64,000 bases of DNA from CAYWMP01 sp964459445 (GTDB taxonomy: Bacteria > Desulfobacterota > DSM-4660 > Desulfatiglandales > HGW-15). The notes beneath the pieces are model-generated. The model saw only the letters and a program-made list of their open reading frames with translations, did no database searches and had not been told where the DNA came from. Below, one piece after another: positions 25,246 to 33,374 of the stretch. Each line of letters opens with the position of its first letter. Positions within the stretch are counted from its first letter, which is position 1. The stretch covers positions 1 to 64,000 of the forward strand of contig CAYWMP010000003.1 in the NCBI GenBank assembly GCA_964459445.1, read 5' to 3'. A program made the position numbers and the translations under genes.

Positions 25246-27327
25246 ATGTCCAGAAGTATGAAATCAACCTGCGGTTATTGCTCTACAGGATGTAGTTTGC
25301 TCATTGATAAAGAGCATGAAAGGGGATTGAAGGTGGTCCCTAATCCAAATTATCCAGTGAATAGGGGCTCTGTGTGTCCGAAGGGATTCCTCTTCTTGGA
25401 GCCGCTTAAGGCTAAAGATCGAGCGAAGACGCCTTTCGTCCGGAATAGCCAAGGCAGGCTTGTTCCTACTGACTGGGGTACTGCACTCAGCGCATTTACT
25501 GATAACTTTAAGCGAATTCAGAGCAAATATGGGAATGAATCGGTGGCCTTTATTGGCACAGGCCAGCTTCCATTGGAAGAGATATCTTTTTTGGGTGCGT
25601 TAGGGAAGTTTGGTATGGGGATGTTACATGGCGACGGTAATACAAGACAATGCATGGCCACTGCTGCATACGCATACAAGAAGTCGTTTGGTTTTGATGC
25701 GCCCCCTTTTACCTATAAAGATTTTGAAGAATCCGACGTTCTTGTGTTCATAGGGGCCAATCCAGCGATTGCCCATCCCATCATGTGGAATCGCGTGAAA
25801 AGAAACCTGAATAATCCTGAAATTATCGTTATCGATCCAAGAATATCGGCAACAGCAAGAGGAGCAACTCAGCATTACCGCATTCGACCGGATGCCCTCT
25901 TAACATTTCTCTACGGCCTTGCTCACTGCCTGATAAGGGAAGGATGGATTGATCATAATTACATCAGGCAACATACTGTCGGTTTCGCTGACTTTAGACA
26001 TCATCTGCTGCAATTTGATCCAGATCGTGTATATGACAAAAGCGGCATTCGTCAAGAGGATATTTTGAATTTAGCCCGCACCATCCATTCCGGGAATAAG
26101 GTCTCTTTTTGGTGGAGCATGGGAGTAAATCAGAATTACCAGGCGGTCGCATGCGCACAAGCTATTATTAACATGGCTCTTATGACAGGTAACATTGGTC
26201 GGCCGGGAACGGGGCCAAATTCTATTACCGGTCAGGCAAATGCAATGGGTTCAAGGATATTCAGCAATACAACAAATTTGCTCGGTGGTCATGATTTCCT
26301 GAACCCGTTTCATCGGCAGAAAATAGCTGATATTCTTGGTATCGATGAAAATTTGATTCCCACAGTAAACGGTTGGTCCTATGATCAAATTCTCAAAGGT
26401 ATAGAGGAAGGCAATATAAAAGGATTGTGGATAATCTGTACGAATCCTGTCCATTCATGGATTAATAAAAAGTGGTTTTTAAGGGTCCTGAAAAAGTTGG
26501 ATTACCTTGTTGTTCAGGACATGTACTATACAACGGAGACAGCGGATCGAGCGGATCTGATCTTGGCAGCAGCGGGGTGCGGTGAAAAGGAAGGAACTTT
26601 CATTAATTCGGAACGAAGGATAGGGGTCATTGAAAAAATCGTGGAACCTCCTGGTTCTGCTCTTCCGGATTTTGAAATATTCAAAAAAATAGCCGAGGAT
26701 TGGGGTTGTAAAGATCTTTTCTCATCTTGGGAATCGCCGGCCGATGTTTTTAATATATTGAAAAAAATCTCAAAAGGGCAACCCTGCGATATTTCTGGGA
26801 TAAAAGATTACCAAATGATTAAGGAGCATGGAGGGATCCAGTGGCCTTATCCGGAAGGCAATGGACAACCAGCGCAAGAAAGACGATTGTTTGAAGATGG
26901 GAGATTTTTTCATACTGATGGGAAGGCTAGATTTTATTTTGAAGAGATTGAATCTGCACCCGAAGAGCCAGATATAGAATATCCCTTTGTTCTTCTTACC
27001 GGACGAGGAACTGTCGCCCAATGGCACACCCAGACCAGAACGGCCAAAGTAGAAATGCTGAAAAAAATGTGCCCCAAAGAGCCCTATGTAGAAATCAATC
27101 ATAAGGATGCTGATCGGCTTCATATTCAAAGGGGGGATTGGGTAAACATTCTTTCCAGGAGAGGGCGAGTAAAAGCGAGGGCTTTTGTTAGTGATAAGAT
27201 GGATCCAGGCATAGTATTTATGCCAATGCATTATTATGAAACAAACATTCTGACTTTTCCATCATTTGATCCGTATTCAAGGGAACCTTCTTATAAATAT
27301 GCAAGCGTGAATGTGCTGTCTGAGTGA
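25246..27327 (+). CDS. NasC/FdhA-like molybdopterin oxidoreductase
   Basis: A 693-residue enzyme of the bis-MGD DMSO-reductase superfamily. The ATG at 25246 follows GAGGTGGAAC. A 4Fe-4S cluster site is at the N-terminus (CGYCSTGCSLLI, later GSVCPKG). The likely Mo ligand is the Cys in 'GDGNTRQCMATAAYAYKK', as in assimilatory nitrate reductases. 'LLTGRGTVAQWHTQTRT' and 'EPSYKYASVNV' fit the Nas/Nap branch. No Tat signal is visible, so it is probably cytoplasmic. No nitrite reductase or chaperone gene is present. The substrate remains open: nitrate is likeliest, formate or another oxyanion is possible. Confidence 0.88.
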   Translation: MSRSMKSTCGYCSTGCSLLIDKEHERGLKVVPNPNYPVNRGSVCPKGFLFLEPLKAKDRAKTPFVRNSQGRLVPTDWGTALSAFTDNFKRIQSKYGNESVAFIGTGQLPLEEISFLGALGKFGMGMLHGDGNTRQCMATAAYAYKKSFGFDAPPFTYKDFEESDVLVFIGANPAIAHPIMWNRVKRNLNNPEIIVIDPRISATARGATQHYRIRPDALLTFLYGLAHCLIREGWIDHNYIRQHTVGFADFRHHLLQFDPDRVYDKSGIRQEDILNLARTIHSGNKVSFWWSMGVNQNYQAVACAQAIINMALMTGNIGRPGTGPNSITGQANAMGSRIFSNTTNLLGGHDFLNPFHRQKIADILGIDENLIPTVNGWSYDQILKGIEEGNIKGLWIICTNPVHSWINKKWFLRVLKKLDYLVVQDMYYTTETADRADLILAAAGCGEKEGTFINSERRIGVIEKIVEPPGSALPDFEIFKKIAEDWGCKDLFSSWESPADVFNILKKISKGQPCDISGIKDYQMIKEHGGIQWPYPEGNGQPAQERRLFEDGRFFHTDGKARFYFEEIESAPEEPDIEYPFVLLTGRGTVAQWHTQTRTAKVEMLKKMCPKEPYVEINHKDADRLHIQRGDWVNILSRRGRVKARAFVSDKMDPGIVFMPMHYYETNILTFPSFDPYSREPSYKYASVNVLSE

Positions 27328-27634
27328 TTTCCCAACACTAAAGATTTTGACCGGATCAAAAATCCGATTTCGCGAGATTTCGACAACCAATAGTAATAAA
27401 CTATCTTAAAGAGGAATCCATCTTACGATAAGAACAATTGATTTTTGCCAGAGTTTTTGCTTCTGCTATGAGCCCGGAAATCGGGGATGATCAAAAAACC
27501 CTCCTTTAACGATAGTAAGCTGTAACGATCTGAAAAGATGGATGATCAGGCGTTTTAAGGAATGTGGGGAAAGAAGGGCGAAGGGTGTTTATAATACCTA
27601 AACCAGAGCCTATTTCAGGTGGGTTGTCAATTAT
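27328..27634. other. gene-free stretch
   Basis: No supportable gene. A short imperfect hairpin (CGGATCAAAAATCCG) near 27351 follows the molybdoenzyme stop but has no strong T-run, so a terminator is not certain. No sigma-54 element or activator site was found. Confidence 0.4.
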
Positions 27635-29188
27635 ATGACAATAAAATCAGAAAATTCAGAGATAAAGAAGGTTATTTTAGTGATTGCTGATGTCAGTGGT
27701 TATACACAATTCATGTTTTCCAATCAAATGGATTTAGCGCATAGTCATTGGGTAATATCGCAAATCATGCACACTATCATAAAGCAAGTTGAAATTCCTC
27801 TCGAAATAGTGGAGTTGGAGGGCGACGCTGTATTCATGTACGCCATTACAGATACTGACGAAAATGCGTCTCATAAGATCAAGCGTGAGGTTACCAGTAA
27901 ACTGTACAGGTTTATTGAAGCTTTTGCCTTCAAACTTAATGAATTAGAGAAATCAAACACGTGCAAATGCGGTGGTTGTAGGAATATCGGTAAACTTCGT
28001 TTGAAGATTATCGTGCACAGTGGAGAGGCAATACTATTCGGTATTGATAGATTTAATAAACTATCGGGTCCAGATGTGATTATCGCGCATAAGCTTCTCA
28101 AAAACACAATAGAGTCAGACGAGTATCTTTTGGCAACTGATGCTGCATATCATGACCTGAATTTGGCTAAAGAATTTAAAATGGTTAGGTCTGAGGAGTA
28201 CTATGAAGAAATTGGTAAAATCCCTATTTTTGTTAATTTCCCCAACATTACTGGAGAGCATCTCTCCGAAGCGAAATGGCCTGTTCCCTTTTTATTATTC
28301 TTTAAGCAGATCAAGATGTCAGCAAGTAGACAATTAAATTTGTTCTTGATGGACTGGCGGTTAAAAAAACGCCCAGAATTGAAAAACTTTTCAATTCCCA
28401 ACCCTCCACGAGTTTTTTTGAACGTGGATTTGGCGCATTTATTTTCCTTTTTGCGCATAGCATTGGGGCTGGTTTTTATAATCGGGGGAATAAAGATTGG
28501 TTTTCCTACGGATCCCGAAGCCCTAGCTGCGGACTATACTCATCCTGAAAGTGGTTTTATATCACCATTTTTTGCTGAGTGGATAAGGACGAGTCTGGGC
28601 ATCTCCATTAGTCTGTTTTTAAAAATTCAAGGGATATTGGAAATAATTGCCGGGGTTATGATGATTCGCGGTGGCGTAAATACCCTAATGGTGGCACTAA
28701 TGATGTCGATGATGTTTTTTGTTTTCACTTTCGCAACACCAGGGGTTGGTCAGATTAGGCTAAGTCGTGATATCTCTCTCGCAGGCTTTTGTGTTGCCGT
28801 ATCATTAACAGGTCCCGGTGGATGGAGAATGGACGGAACGCATAAATATAAGGATGTAGTGCTTCGAATAATAAGGCTGAGTTTGGCTTATACTTTAATT
28901 GCCTCGGCTCTATTTTCGTGCGGGATTATGGGCAACCCGCTTAATACTACATTGCCTGTTGAAGTAGTACTCCTAATGGGACTATTTCTCGGTATCGGAG
29001 TCGTACCGCGATGGGTGATGCTTCCTATTTCGGTTTGGTTGTTATGGATTTTAGCGGGAAGCGTGATTGACAAGGGAATTTTCTGGGGCTTTGAAGAGGT
29101 TAAACGAGAAATAGGGCTGCTGGCCGGTTCATTTGTTTATCTAGCTGGGGGACCTGACCCGTGGGCCTGGCCCAAAAAATCAATCTGA
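27635..29188 (+). CDS. DUF2652 cyclase-like domain fused to DoxX-like membrane domain
   Basis: A 517-residue fusion. Residues about 10-205 are a DUF2652-type relative of class III cyclases ('VILVIADVSGYTQFMF', 'IVELEGDAVFMYA', 'IVHSGEAILFGI'), with a Cys cluster CKCGGCRNIG at about residue 111. Residues about 265-510 hold around eight TM helices. The first half of these resembles DoxX/DoxD-like proteins ('RIALGLVFIIGGIKIG', 'SRDISLAGFCVAVSLTGPGG'). Function is unknown. The CxCxxC cluster could bind metal. It lies upstream of cueP on the same strand; no promoter was recognised. Confidence 0.75.
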   Translation: MTIKSENSEIKKVILVIADVSGYTQFMFSNQMDLAHSHWVISQIMHTIIKQVEIPLEIVELEGDAVFMYAITDTDENASHKIKREVTSKLYRFIEAFAFKLNELEKSNTCKCGGCRNIGKLRLKIIVHSGEAILFGIDRFNKLSGPDVIIAHKLLKNTIESDEYLLATDAAYHDLNLAKEFKMVRSEEYYEEIGKIPIFVNFPNITGEHLSEAKWPVPFLLFFKQIKMSASRQLNLFLMDWRLKKRPELKNFSIPNPPRVFLNVDLAHLFSFLRIALGLVFIIGGIKIGFPTDPEALAADYTHPESGFISPFFAEWIRTSLGISISLFLKIQGILEIIAGVMMIRGGVNTLMVALMMSMMFFVFTFATPGVGQIRLSRDISLAGFCVAVSLTGPGGWRMDGTHKYKDVVLRIIRLSLAYTLIASALFSCGIMGNPLNTTLPVEVVLLMGLFLGIGVVPRWVMLPISVWLLWILAGSVIDKGIFWGFEEVKREIGLLAGSFVYLAGGPDPWAWPKKSI

Positions 29189-29350
29189 AAGAATGAGTGA
29201 CATACGTACGGATGATATAGATGGAAGTCAAATCGCAAAATATATTAAGAATAGTGAAAAACTTAATAAAACACCGATTATAGCGGTTAATACCTTCCCG
29301 AATAGTGGGGAAAAGAGTTGTTTGAATTGGTTTTAGCAAAGCCTTTCAAA

Positions 29351-29908
29351 ATGAAGAATTTGATCGAATATGTATTACTATCTTTTTGTATCCTTATGGG
29401 AGTAAGCTCGCTAAATCCGGCCTACGGTCTCCAGGAGGAAGAGAAAGCGGCTTATGCTGCATTGAGCAATGTTGACGCCATTCAAGCCATGGCCTTGGCC
29501 AACCAGTGGAATTGGACCCATAGGGAAATAAAGAGCCATGTGACCACCCGGGAGGTGGTATTTGAATTTTCTAATGGAATCATCAAGAAGATACCGCTAC
29601 CGGAAGATAAAATGCCAGTCGCTGTCGCTCCTTACATAAAAGAGACGCATGGATGAATCATTCACACCATGTCCTCCTGTCAGGGGGAACTGACCAAAAA
29701 GAAATTTTATGTAAGGGCTGTTGATGAGGATGGAAACATCCTGTTCGATGAGATTGTTTCCACTTTAGCAAATGGTTTTCTTGAGTTGTGGCTGCCAAGA
29801 AACCGCACAATCGAGCTGAGAATTCAGGGATCCTATCGAAAGGCCATCGGCACAATTGAAACGTTCGATCATAGTAAGACCTGCATCACCACTTTTCAAT
29901 TGCAATGA
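29351..29908 (+). CDS. cueP: CueP-family periplasmic copper protein, candidate selenoprotein
   Basis: Read through TGA at 29654-29656, one frame encodes 185 residues: signal peptide (YVLLSFCILMGVSSLNPAYG), then a CueP domain. C-terminal hallmarks are 'ANGFLELWLPRNRTIELRI' and 'TCITTFQL'. The junction is ETHG-U-IIHTMSSCQGEL. Sec102, Cys110 and Cys178 are spaced 8 and 68, the same as the three conserved Cys (96, 104, 172) I recall for Salmonella CueP, so Sec replaces the first. CueP binds periplasmic copper and has been linked to copper redox. A SECIS-like hairpin lies at 29672-29688. A plain nonsense mutation is the alternative. The ATG at 29351 gives the best signal peptide; a TTG at 29318 is also in frame. 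Confidence 0.82.
29672..29688 (+). promoter_or_regulatory. candidate bacterial SECIS hairpin (cueP)
   Basis: TCCTCCTGTCAGGGGGA can form a six-pair stem (one U-G) with loop UGUCA. The loop lies 22-26 bases after the UGA, and G is the second loop base, as in known bacterial SECIS elements. The stem is weaker than those of the other two candidates. Confidence 0.6.
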
Positions 29909-29926
29909 AAAGTGTCTCAAGTCAAC

Positions 29927-30330
29927 TTAGCATCGCCTTTCTTGCACCTTTGACCTGTTACTATAGGTCAAAAACTTTCGAATCGGCCAAGGGTATAAAA
30001 TTAGGGGAATGATACCCATGATGCCGATGAAGCCGGAATCAATATAGATGTGGCTCGGCTCCGGGCAAAAATCACCATGACGAGGGCGTGCAGGAGGTTG
30101 GAGACGATTAAAAAGTCAATAAATGATTTATGATTTTCCGGTGACCTGGCAACCATAATCATGACAATACCCATTGCCATGTAGAGGCTCCCCACCATTA
30201 AATCCGTCGCCATACTTCTTGGATACCAAAGCAGCTCATCGCCGAAGAAGACCGGGATAATGAAGGACGTCAGGATATTCCCGATTCCAAAAATATAACA
30301 GTAGGCGGTGAGTAGTTTCTTTTTATTCAT
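29927..30330 (-). pseudogene. frameshifted second copy of the DUF6632-like membrane protein
   Basis: From ATG 30330 the peptide (MNKKKLLTAYCYIFGIGNIL) is almost the same as the protein at 237-626. One base is missing near 30060, where the intact gene has CTTTTGAGCAAAG and this copy has CTCCGGGCAAAA. After that point the next frame continues the homologous sequence ('GFIGIMGIIPLILYPWPIRK') to a TAA at 29927. It therefore encodes a truncated product unless the base loss is an error. It follows the cyclase gene at the end of the transcript from 32957. Confidence 0.8.
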
Positions 30331-30385
30331 CTGAAACAAACACTTCCCCACCGAGGAAGGTAACCCGTTACTCCAATAATTGAGA

Positions 30386-31705
30386 TCAAAGATCTGAATC
30401 CCGATGCATTAGCTGAAAAACTTCCCCGGAATCATCGAGGTTCTTTAGAGTCACTCTGCCAAGAGATTTGAGCGGATATTGTGTTTCCATTCTCCGTGCC
30501 GTTTCATCCCCAATCAAAACCTGCCCGTGCTTGGCATATTGTGCAAGTCGAGCCGCAAGGACAGTCACGGAACCGGAACCGGTGAAGGTCCATCTTTCGC
30601 TCTCACTTCCCCTCATTTTAGTAGATCCCAGATAGACCTCTCCTGAATGGATGCCGATGTTGACCTCAATGGGGAATAAATCTTGATCCTCTCTCCTGGT
30701 GATTTCCAGACACTTCAGCTGAATGGCAATAGCGGCCTCGATGGCATTCCGGGCGTGCGTCACCGGGTCTTCATCTAGAAAGATGACCATCATGCCATCG
30801 CCGGCCGTCTCATTGATATCCCCCCTGTTTTTATGAATCACATCAAAGAACACGGAAAAGTAGGACTCTATGACCCGATTGATCTTTTCTTGGGGATGCT
30901 GTTGAAGCAATAGGGTGAAACCCTCAATGTCCAAAAAAAGAATCGTGGCATCCTGAACATATTTGTCTAAGAGACCTTTTTTGTCCGGGTCCCTTTCGAT
31001 AAGGTTCTTTGCCGTATGGGGCACGAAGTGGCCCAAAACCCTTTTGATCTTGTTTAGTTTTTCAATAGAAAGGTGGGCGAGTTCATAACGCTGGACGATC
31101 CCCAAGAATACAATGACCAATATGCCGAGCAGGAGAAAAGCCAATCCGACACCAAAGGTCTGCTTCATCATTTTTTGATAATGCTCGTTGAATTTTGAGA
31201 TGTCGAGCCCCACAATAAACCAATTCGGTTTAGGAAGGGCACGTATCGGTCCCCTGAATGTCGCATGGTGCCTCTCGTGATCCTCGTCCTGGACTATCTC
31301 CAGTGCATGATAGGAGATAAATAACAGCTCCTCTGTCTTTATTAATACTCTTCCGTCTTCTAATTCGGCCTTGTCGATATTCGGAATAACGAGACCGGCA
31401 GGAACGTCACTCTGATCAATAACCTTACGATTTTTGTCAACCACGGCCAAGTATCGCATAAACTTGCTTTTAAGGGCCATGTTAATAAGACTGCCGTAGT
31501 CTTCGGATCCACCATGCGCCATCATGCCGTGGCCAAAGCGCAGGATGTTGACCAGGAAGGTCTTGTTCTCCTTAAGAATGATCTCCGTGAAGCCCTTTCC
31601 TCCAAGTATGATTTCTATTGATGTCGCGGCAAGAGTTCCCGCCAGGATGACACCCGATAGGATAATTAGATATAGATAGAGTTTATATTGGGATTTCCTC
31701 TTCAT
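30386..31705 (-). CDS. membrane class III adenylate/guanylate cyclase
   Basis: A 439-residue protein with TM helices at about 10-31 and 180-205 enclosing an extracytoplasmic sensor domain of about 150 residues, then a class III cyclase domain. The domain has 'ATILFLDIEGFTLLLQQ', 'INETAGDGMMVIFLDE', 'NIGIHSGEVYLGSTK' and 'WTFTGSGSVTVLAARLAQYA'. Both metal Asp are present. A Met/His patch (FGHGMMAHGG, residues about 57-66) lies in the sensor domain, and a His-rich segment (DEDHERHHATF) follows. It is third in the transcript driven from 32957, after two Met/Gly-rich exported proteins. Confidence 0.9.
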   Translation of the reverse strand: MKRKSQYKLYLYLIILSGVILAGTLAATSIEIILGGKGFTEIILKENKTFLVNILRFGHGMMAHGGSEDYGSLINMALKSKFMRYLAVVDKNRKVIDQSDVPAGLVIPNIDKAELEDGRVLIKTEELLFISYHALEIVQDEDHERHHATFRGPIRALPKPNWFIVGLDISKFNEHYQKMMKQTFGVGLAFLLLGILVIVFLGIVQRYELAHLSIEKLNKIKRVLGHFVPHTAKNLIERDPDKKGLLDKYVQDATILFLDIEGFTLLLQQHPQEKINRVIESYFSVFFDVIHKNRGDINETAGDGMMVIFLDEDPVTHARNAIEAAIAIQLKCLEITRREDQDLFPIEVNIGIHSGEVYLGSTKMRGSESERWTFTGSGSVTVLAARLAQYAKHGQVLIGDETARRMETQYPLKSLGRVTLKNLDDSGEVFQLMHRDSDL

Positions 31706-31827
31706 TGGATTGGGAATTTTCTAAGGTAGGTTTTTTATTTCCGTAGAGAACTCAATTCAGTTACCAGTTCAGCGGTTTCGCCTCGACACAAAGCGAGGGC
31801 ATTCAACGCCTATTTTTTCGGGGTTGC

Positions 31828-32190
31828 TCAAGATGTCAATGCCCTCTTTTTTGACTCGAATTCCTCATTTTCGATTTCCCCTCTTGCATAGCGTTCCTTG
31901 AGGATATCAAGGGCACTGGAGCTGTTTTGAGTGGCGGATGCGCCTCCCTTTGTGGCCTGAATCAGCCACTTGATAAGGAATACCAGGCCCACTATTATTA
32001 GCACCCAGAAAGCGATCATGAAGATCATGCCAAACCAACCGCCTCCCCATCCCCCCATCATGCCCGGGCCCATGTGCCAACCACCGCCATCTTGACCCCA
32101 TTGTGCGAGGACATCATCATGGTTGAAGAGCGTAGCGCCGATAAGAAAAACGGCTATCAAAATCGGTAGAATCATCTTTTTCAGTGTCAT
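31828..32190 (-). CDS. SHOCT-domain membrane protein with Met/Gly/Trp-rich periplasmic segment
   Basis: A 120-residue protein: N-terminal signal/TM (ILPILIAVFLIGATLF), then 'GWHMGPGMMGGWGGGWFGM', a TM helix (IAFWVLIIVGLVFLIKWLI) and a C-terminal SHOCT motif (ALDILKERYARGEIENEEFE). SHOCT proteins are small membrane-associated oligomerising modules. The Met/His/Trp-rich loop resembles copper-binding loops. It lies 86 bases after the Met-rich PepSY-like gene and 122 bases before the cyclase. Confidence 0.85.
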   Translation of the reverse strand: MTLKKMILPILIAVFLIGATLFNHDDVLAQWGQDGGGWHMGPGMMGGWGGGWFGMIFMIAFWVLIIVGLVFLIKWLIQATKGGASATQNSSSALDILKERYARGEIENEEFESKKRALTS

Positions 32191-32276
32191 AACTTGATCT
32201 CTCTAAAAGTTGCTTTTGGACGCTGTTTTTTTGGGGCTCTCAGGAAGCGTCATTGTTCCGAGGTGCCTTGGGCGTT

Positions 32277-32876
32277 TCAATAGGTGGATCGAAGCCAGCC
32301 CGTACTTTTGTCCACTTCGATTTTGTCCACGAGGGAATCGTCCTTTGTGAGGATCTCCGCAACGAATGTAGCCCCTTTTTCTTCAATCTTGCCCAGTTTC
32401 AGGTTTGGGTTCCGGGTGGACCGGATGTAGTTTTCAACGATTTCCGTTGCGTCCTTTTCCTCCATTTGCCTCTGGGGCTGCTGGTATCCTGGGGTACCGG
32501 AATAGCCGTATTGCTGTCCATATCCGGGTCCCATCATGCCCGGTCCCATGCCCTGGCCGTGAGGCATCATGCCTTGCCCCATCATGCCTTGTCCCATCAT
32601 ACCGCCACCCATCATTCCTCTACCCATCATGCCATATCCCATACCGTAGCCGCCTCCCATCATTCCCGGTCCCATCATGCCTTGTCCCATCATACCGGGC
32701 CCCATTTGACTACCGCAATTGGGGCAGTACCATCCACCTTGGGGGCTTTGACCCATGGGTCCCATGCCGTAGCCCCGGCCCATCATACCGCCACCCGGTC
32801 CGTGGGCATAAGCGGTTGTCAGGGAAAAGACGATGGCCAGCAGTATCATTGATCCTATGAGAGATATTTTCTTCAT
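32277..32876 (-). CDS. exported Met/Gly-rich protein with CPNC motif and PepSY-like C-terminus
   Basis: A 199-residue exported protein: signal peptide (GSMILLAIVFSLTTAYA), then about 100 residues dominated by MMG/GMM repeats with a 'WYCPNCGSQM' zinc-ribbon-like motif. The C-terminal 60 residues are PepSY-like ('ATEIVENYIRSTRNPNLKLG', 'VDKSTGWLRS'). The same C-terminal module is in the protein at 39844-40251. Dense methionines suit Cu(I)/Ag(I) binding. It is the first gene after the sigma-54 promoter at 32957 and has a GGAGG ribosome site (AAAAGGAGGAGAAA). Confidence 0.88.
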   Translation of the reverse strand: MKKISLIGSMILLAIVFSLTTAYAHGPGGGMMGRGYGMGPMGQSPQGGWYCPNCGSQMGPGMMGQGMMGPGMMGGGYGMGYGMMGRGMMGGGMMGQGMMGQGMMPHGQGMGPGMMGPGYGQQYGYSGTPGYQQPQRQMEEKDATEIVENYIRSTRNPNLKLGKIEEKGATFVAEILTKDDSLVDKIEVDKSTGWLRSTY

Positions 32877-32956
32877 TTTCTCCTCCTTTTTTCCAGGGGG
32901 GGTATGCGTTCATACCTTGATAAGGTTTCGTGAGGTTCTTCTATGGCTATTATAGA

Positions 32957-32971
32957 GCAACTCCCATGCCG
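32957..32971 (-). promoter_or_regulatory. sigma-54 promoter of the Met-rich/cyclase operon
   Basis: The minus strand reads CGGCATGGGAGTTGC: invariant GG and GC with the 10-base gap, and one change (C for T) at the first base. The start of transcription should lie near 32945, about 70 bases before the ATG at 32876. Confidence 0.82.
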
Positions 32972-33068
32972 AAGTGAAAGGTATCGCATCGATACCCTGA
33001 AATTAATGCAATTTTAATGATTTACAAGCTTCGAGCGACATTTTTTTCTTGAATGATATGAGGCAATA

Positions 33069-33116
33069 TGGATAGAAAGTATCCACAAAAATCAGTGAGC
33101 CGGATAATAAGTATCC
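33069..33116. promoter_or_regulatory. pair of GGATA-N5-TATCC activator sites
   Basis: TGGATAGAAAGTATCCA at 33069-33085 and GGATAATAAGTATCC at 33102-33116, with centres 32 bp apart. The nearer centre is 106 bp upstream of the promoter's first base. No gene was found in 32877-33374. Confidence 0.85.
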
Positions 33117-33194
33117 AGCCCTTTGTGAACCGAACTAGGATGCCAATCTAGAGATCATCCGGAAATGGCTCTTTCGAGATTTCCACCCTCCGTA

Positions 33195-33338
33195 GCCCGT
33201 CCTCCGCAGTAGTACTGTTACGGAGGATGGACAGGCTACTGCGGAGGACGGGCGCGCTTTCAACAGTCAGCTTTCAGCGATCAGCAAAAAATTATAAACA
33301 ACAACCAATTAGGCCGAATGCTGAACACTGATAGCTGA
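33195..33338. repeat. intergenic inverted repeats
   Basis: An 18-bp perfect inverted repeat (GCCCGTCCTCCGCAGTAG at 33195-33212, complement at 33236-33253) encloses a 23-base loop. A second, imperfect pair follows: TCAGCTTTCAGCGATCAGC at 33267-33285 against 33320-33338. Both lie between the end of the CuA-polyferredoxin operon and the operator at 33069, and could act as a terminator or a mobile repeat. Confidence 0.7.
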
Positions 33339-33374
33339 ACGCTCATCCTGGAATCTCTGATTCTTGGATGGACA

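Noticed and set aside
32253..32852. His/Ser-rich plus-strand frame (HHALPHHALSHH type)
   Set aside because: It is the reverse complement of the MMG repeats of the exported protein at 32277-32876; low complexity explains it.
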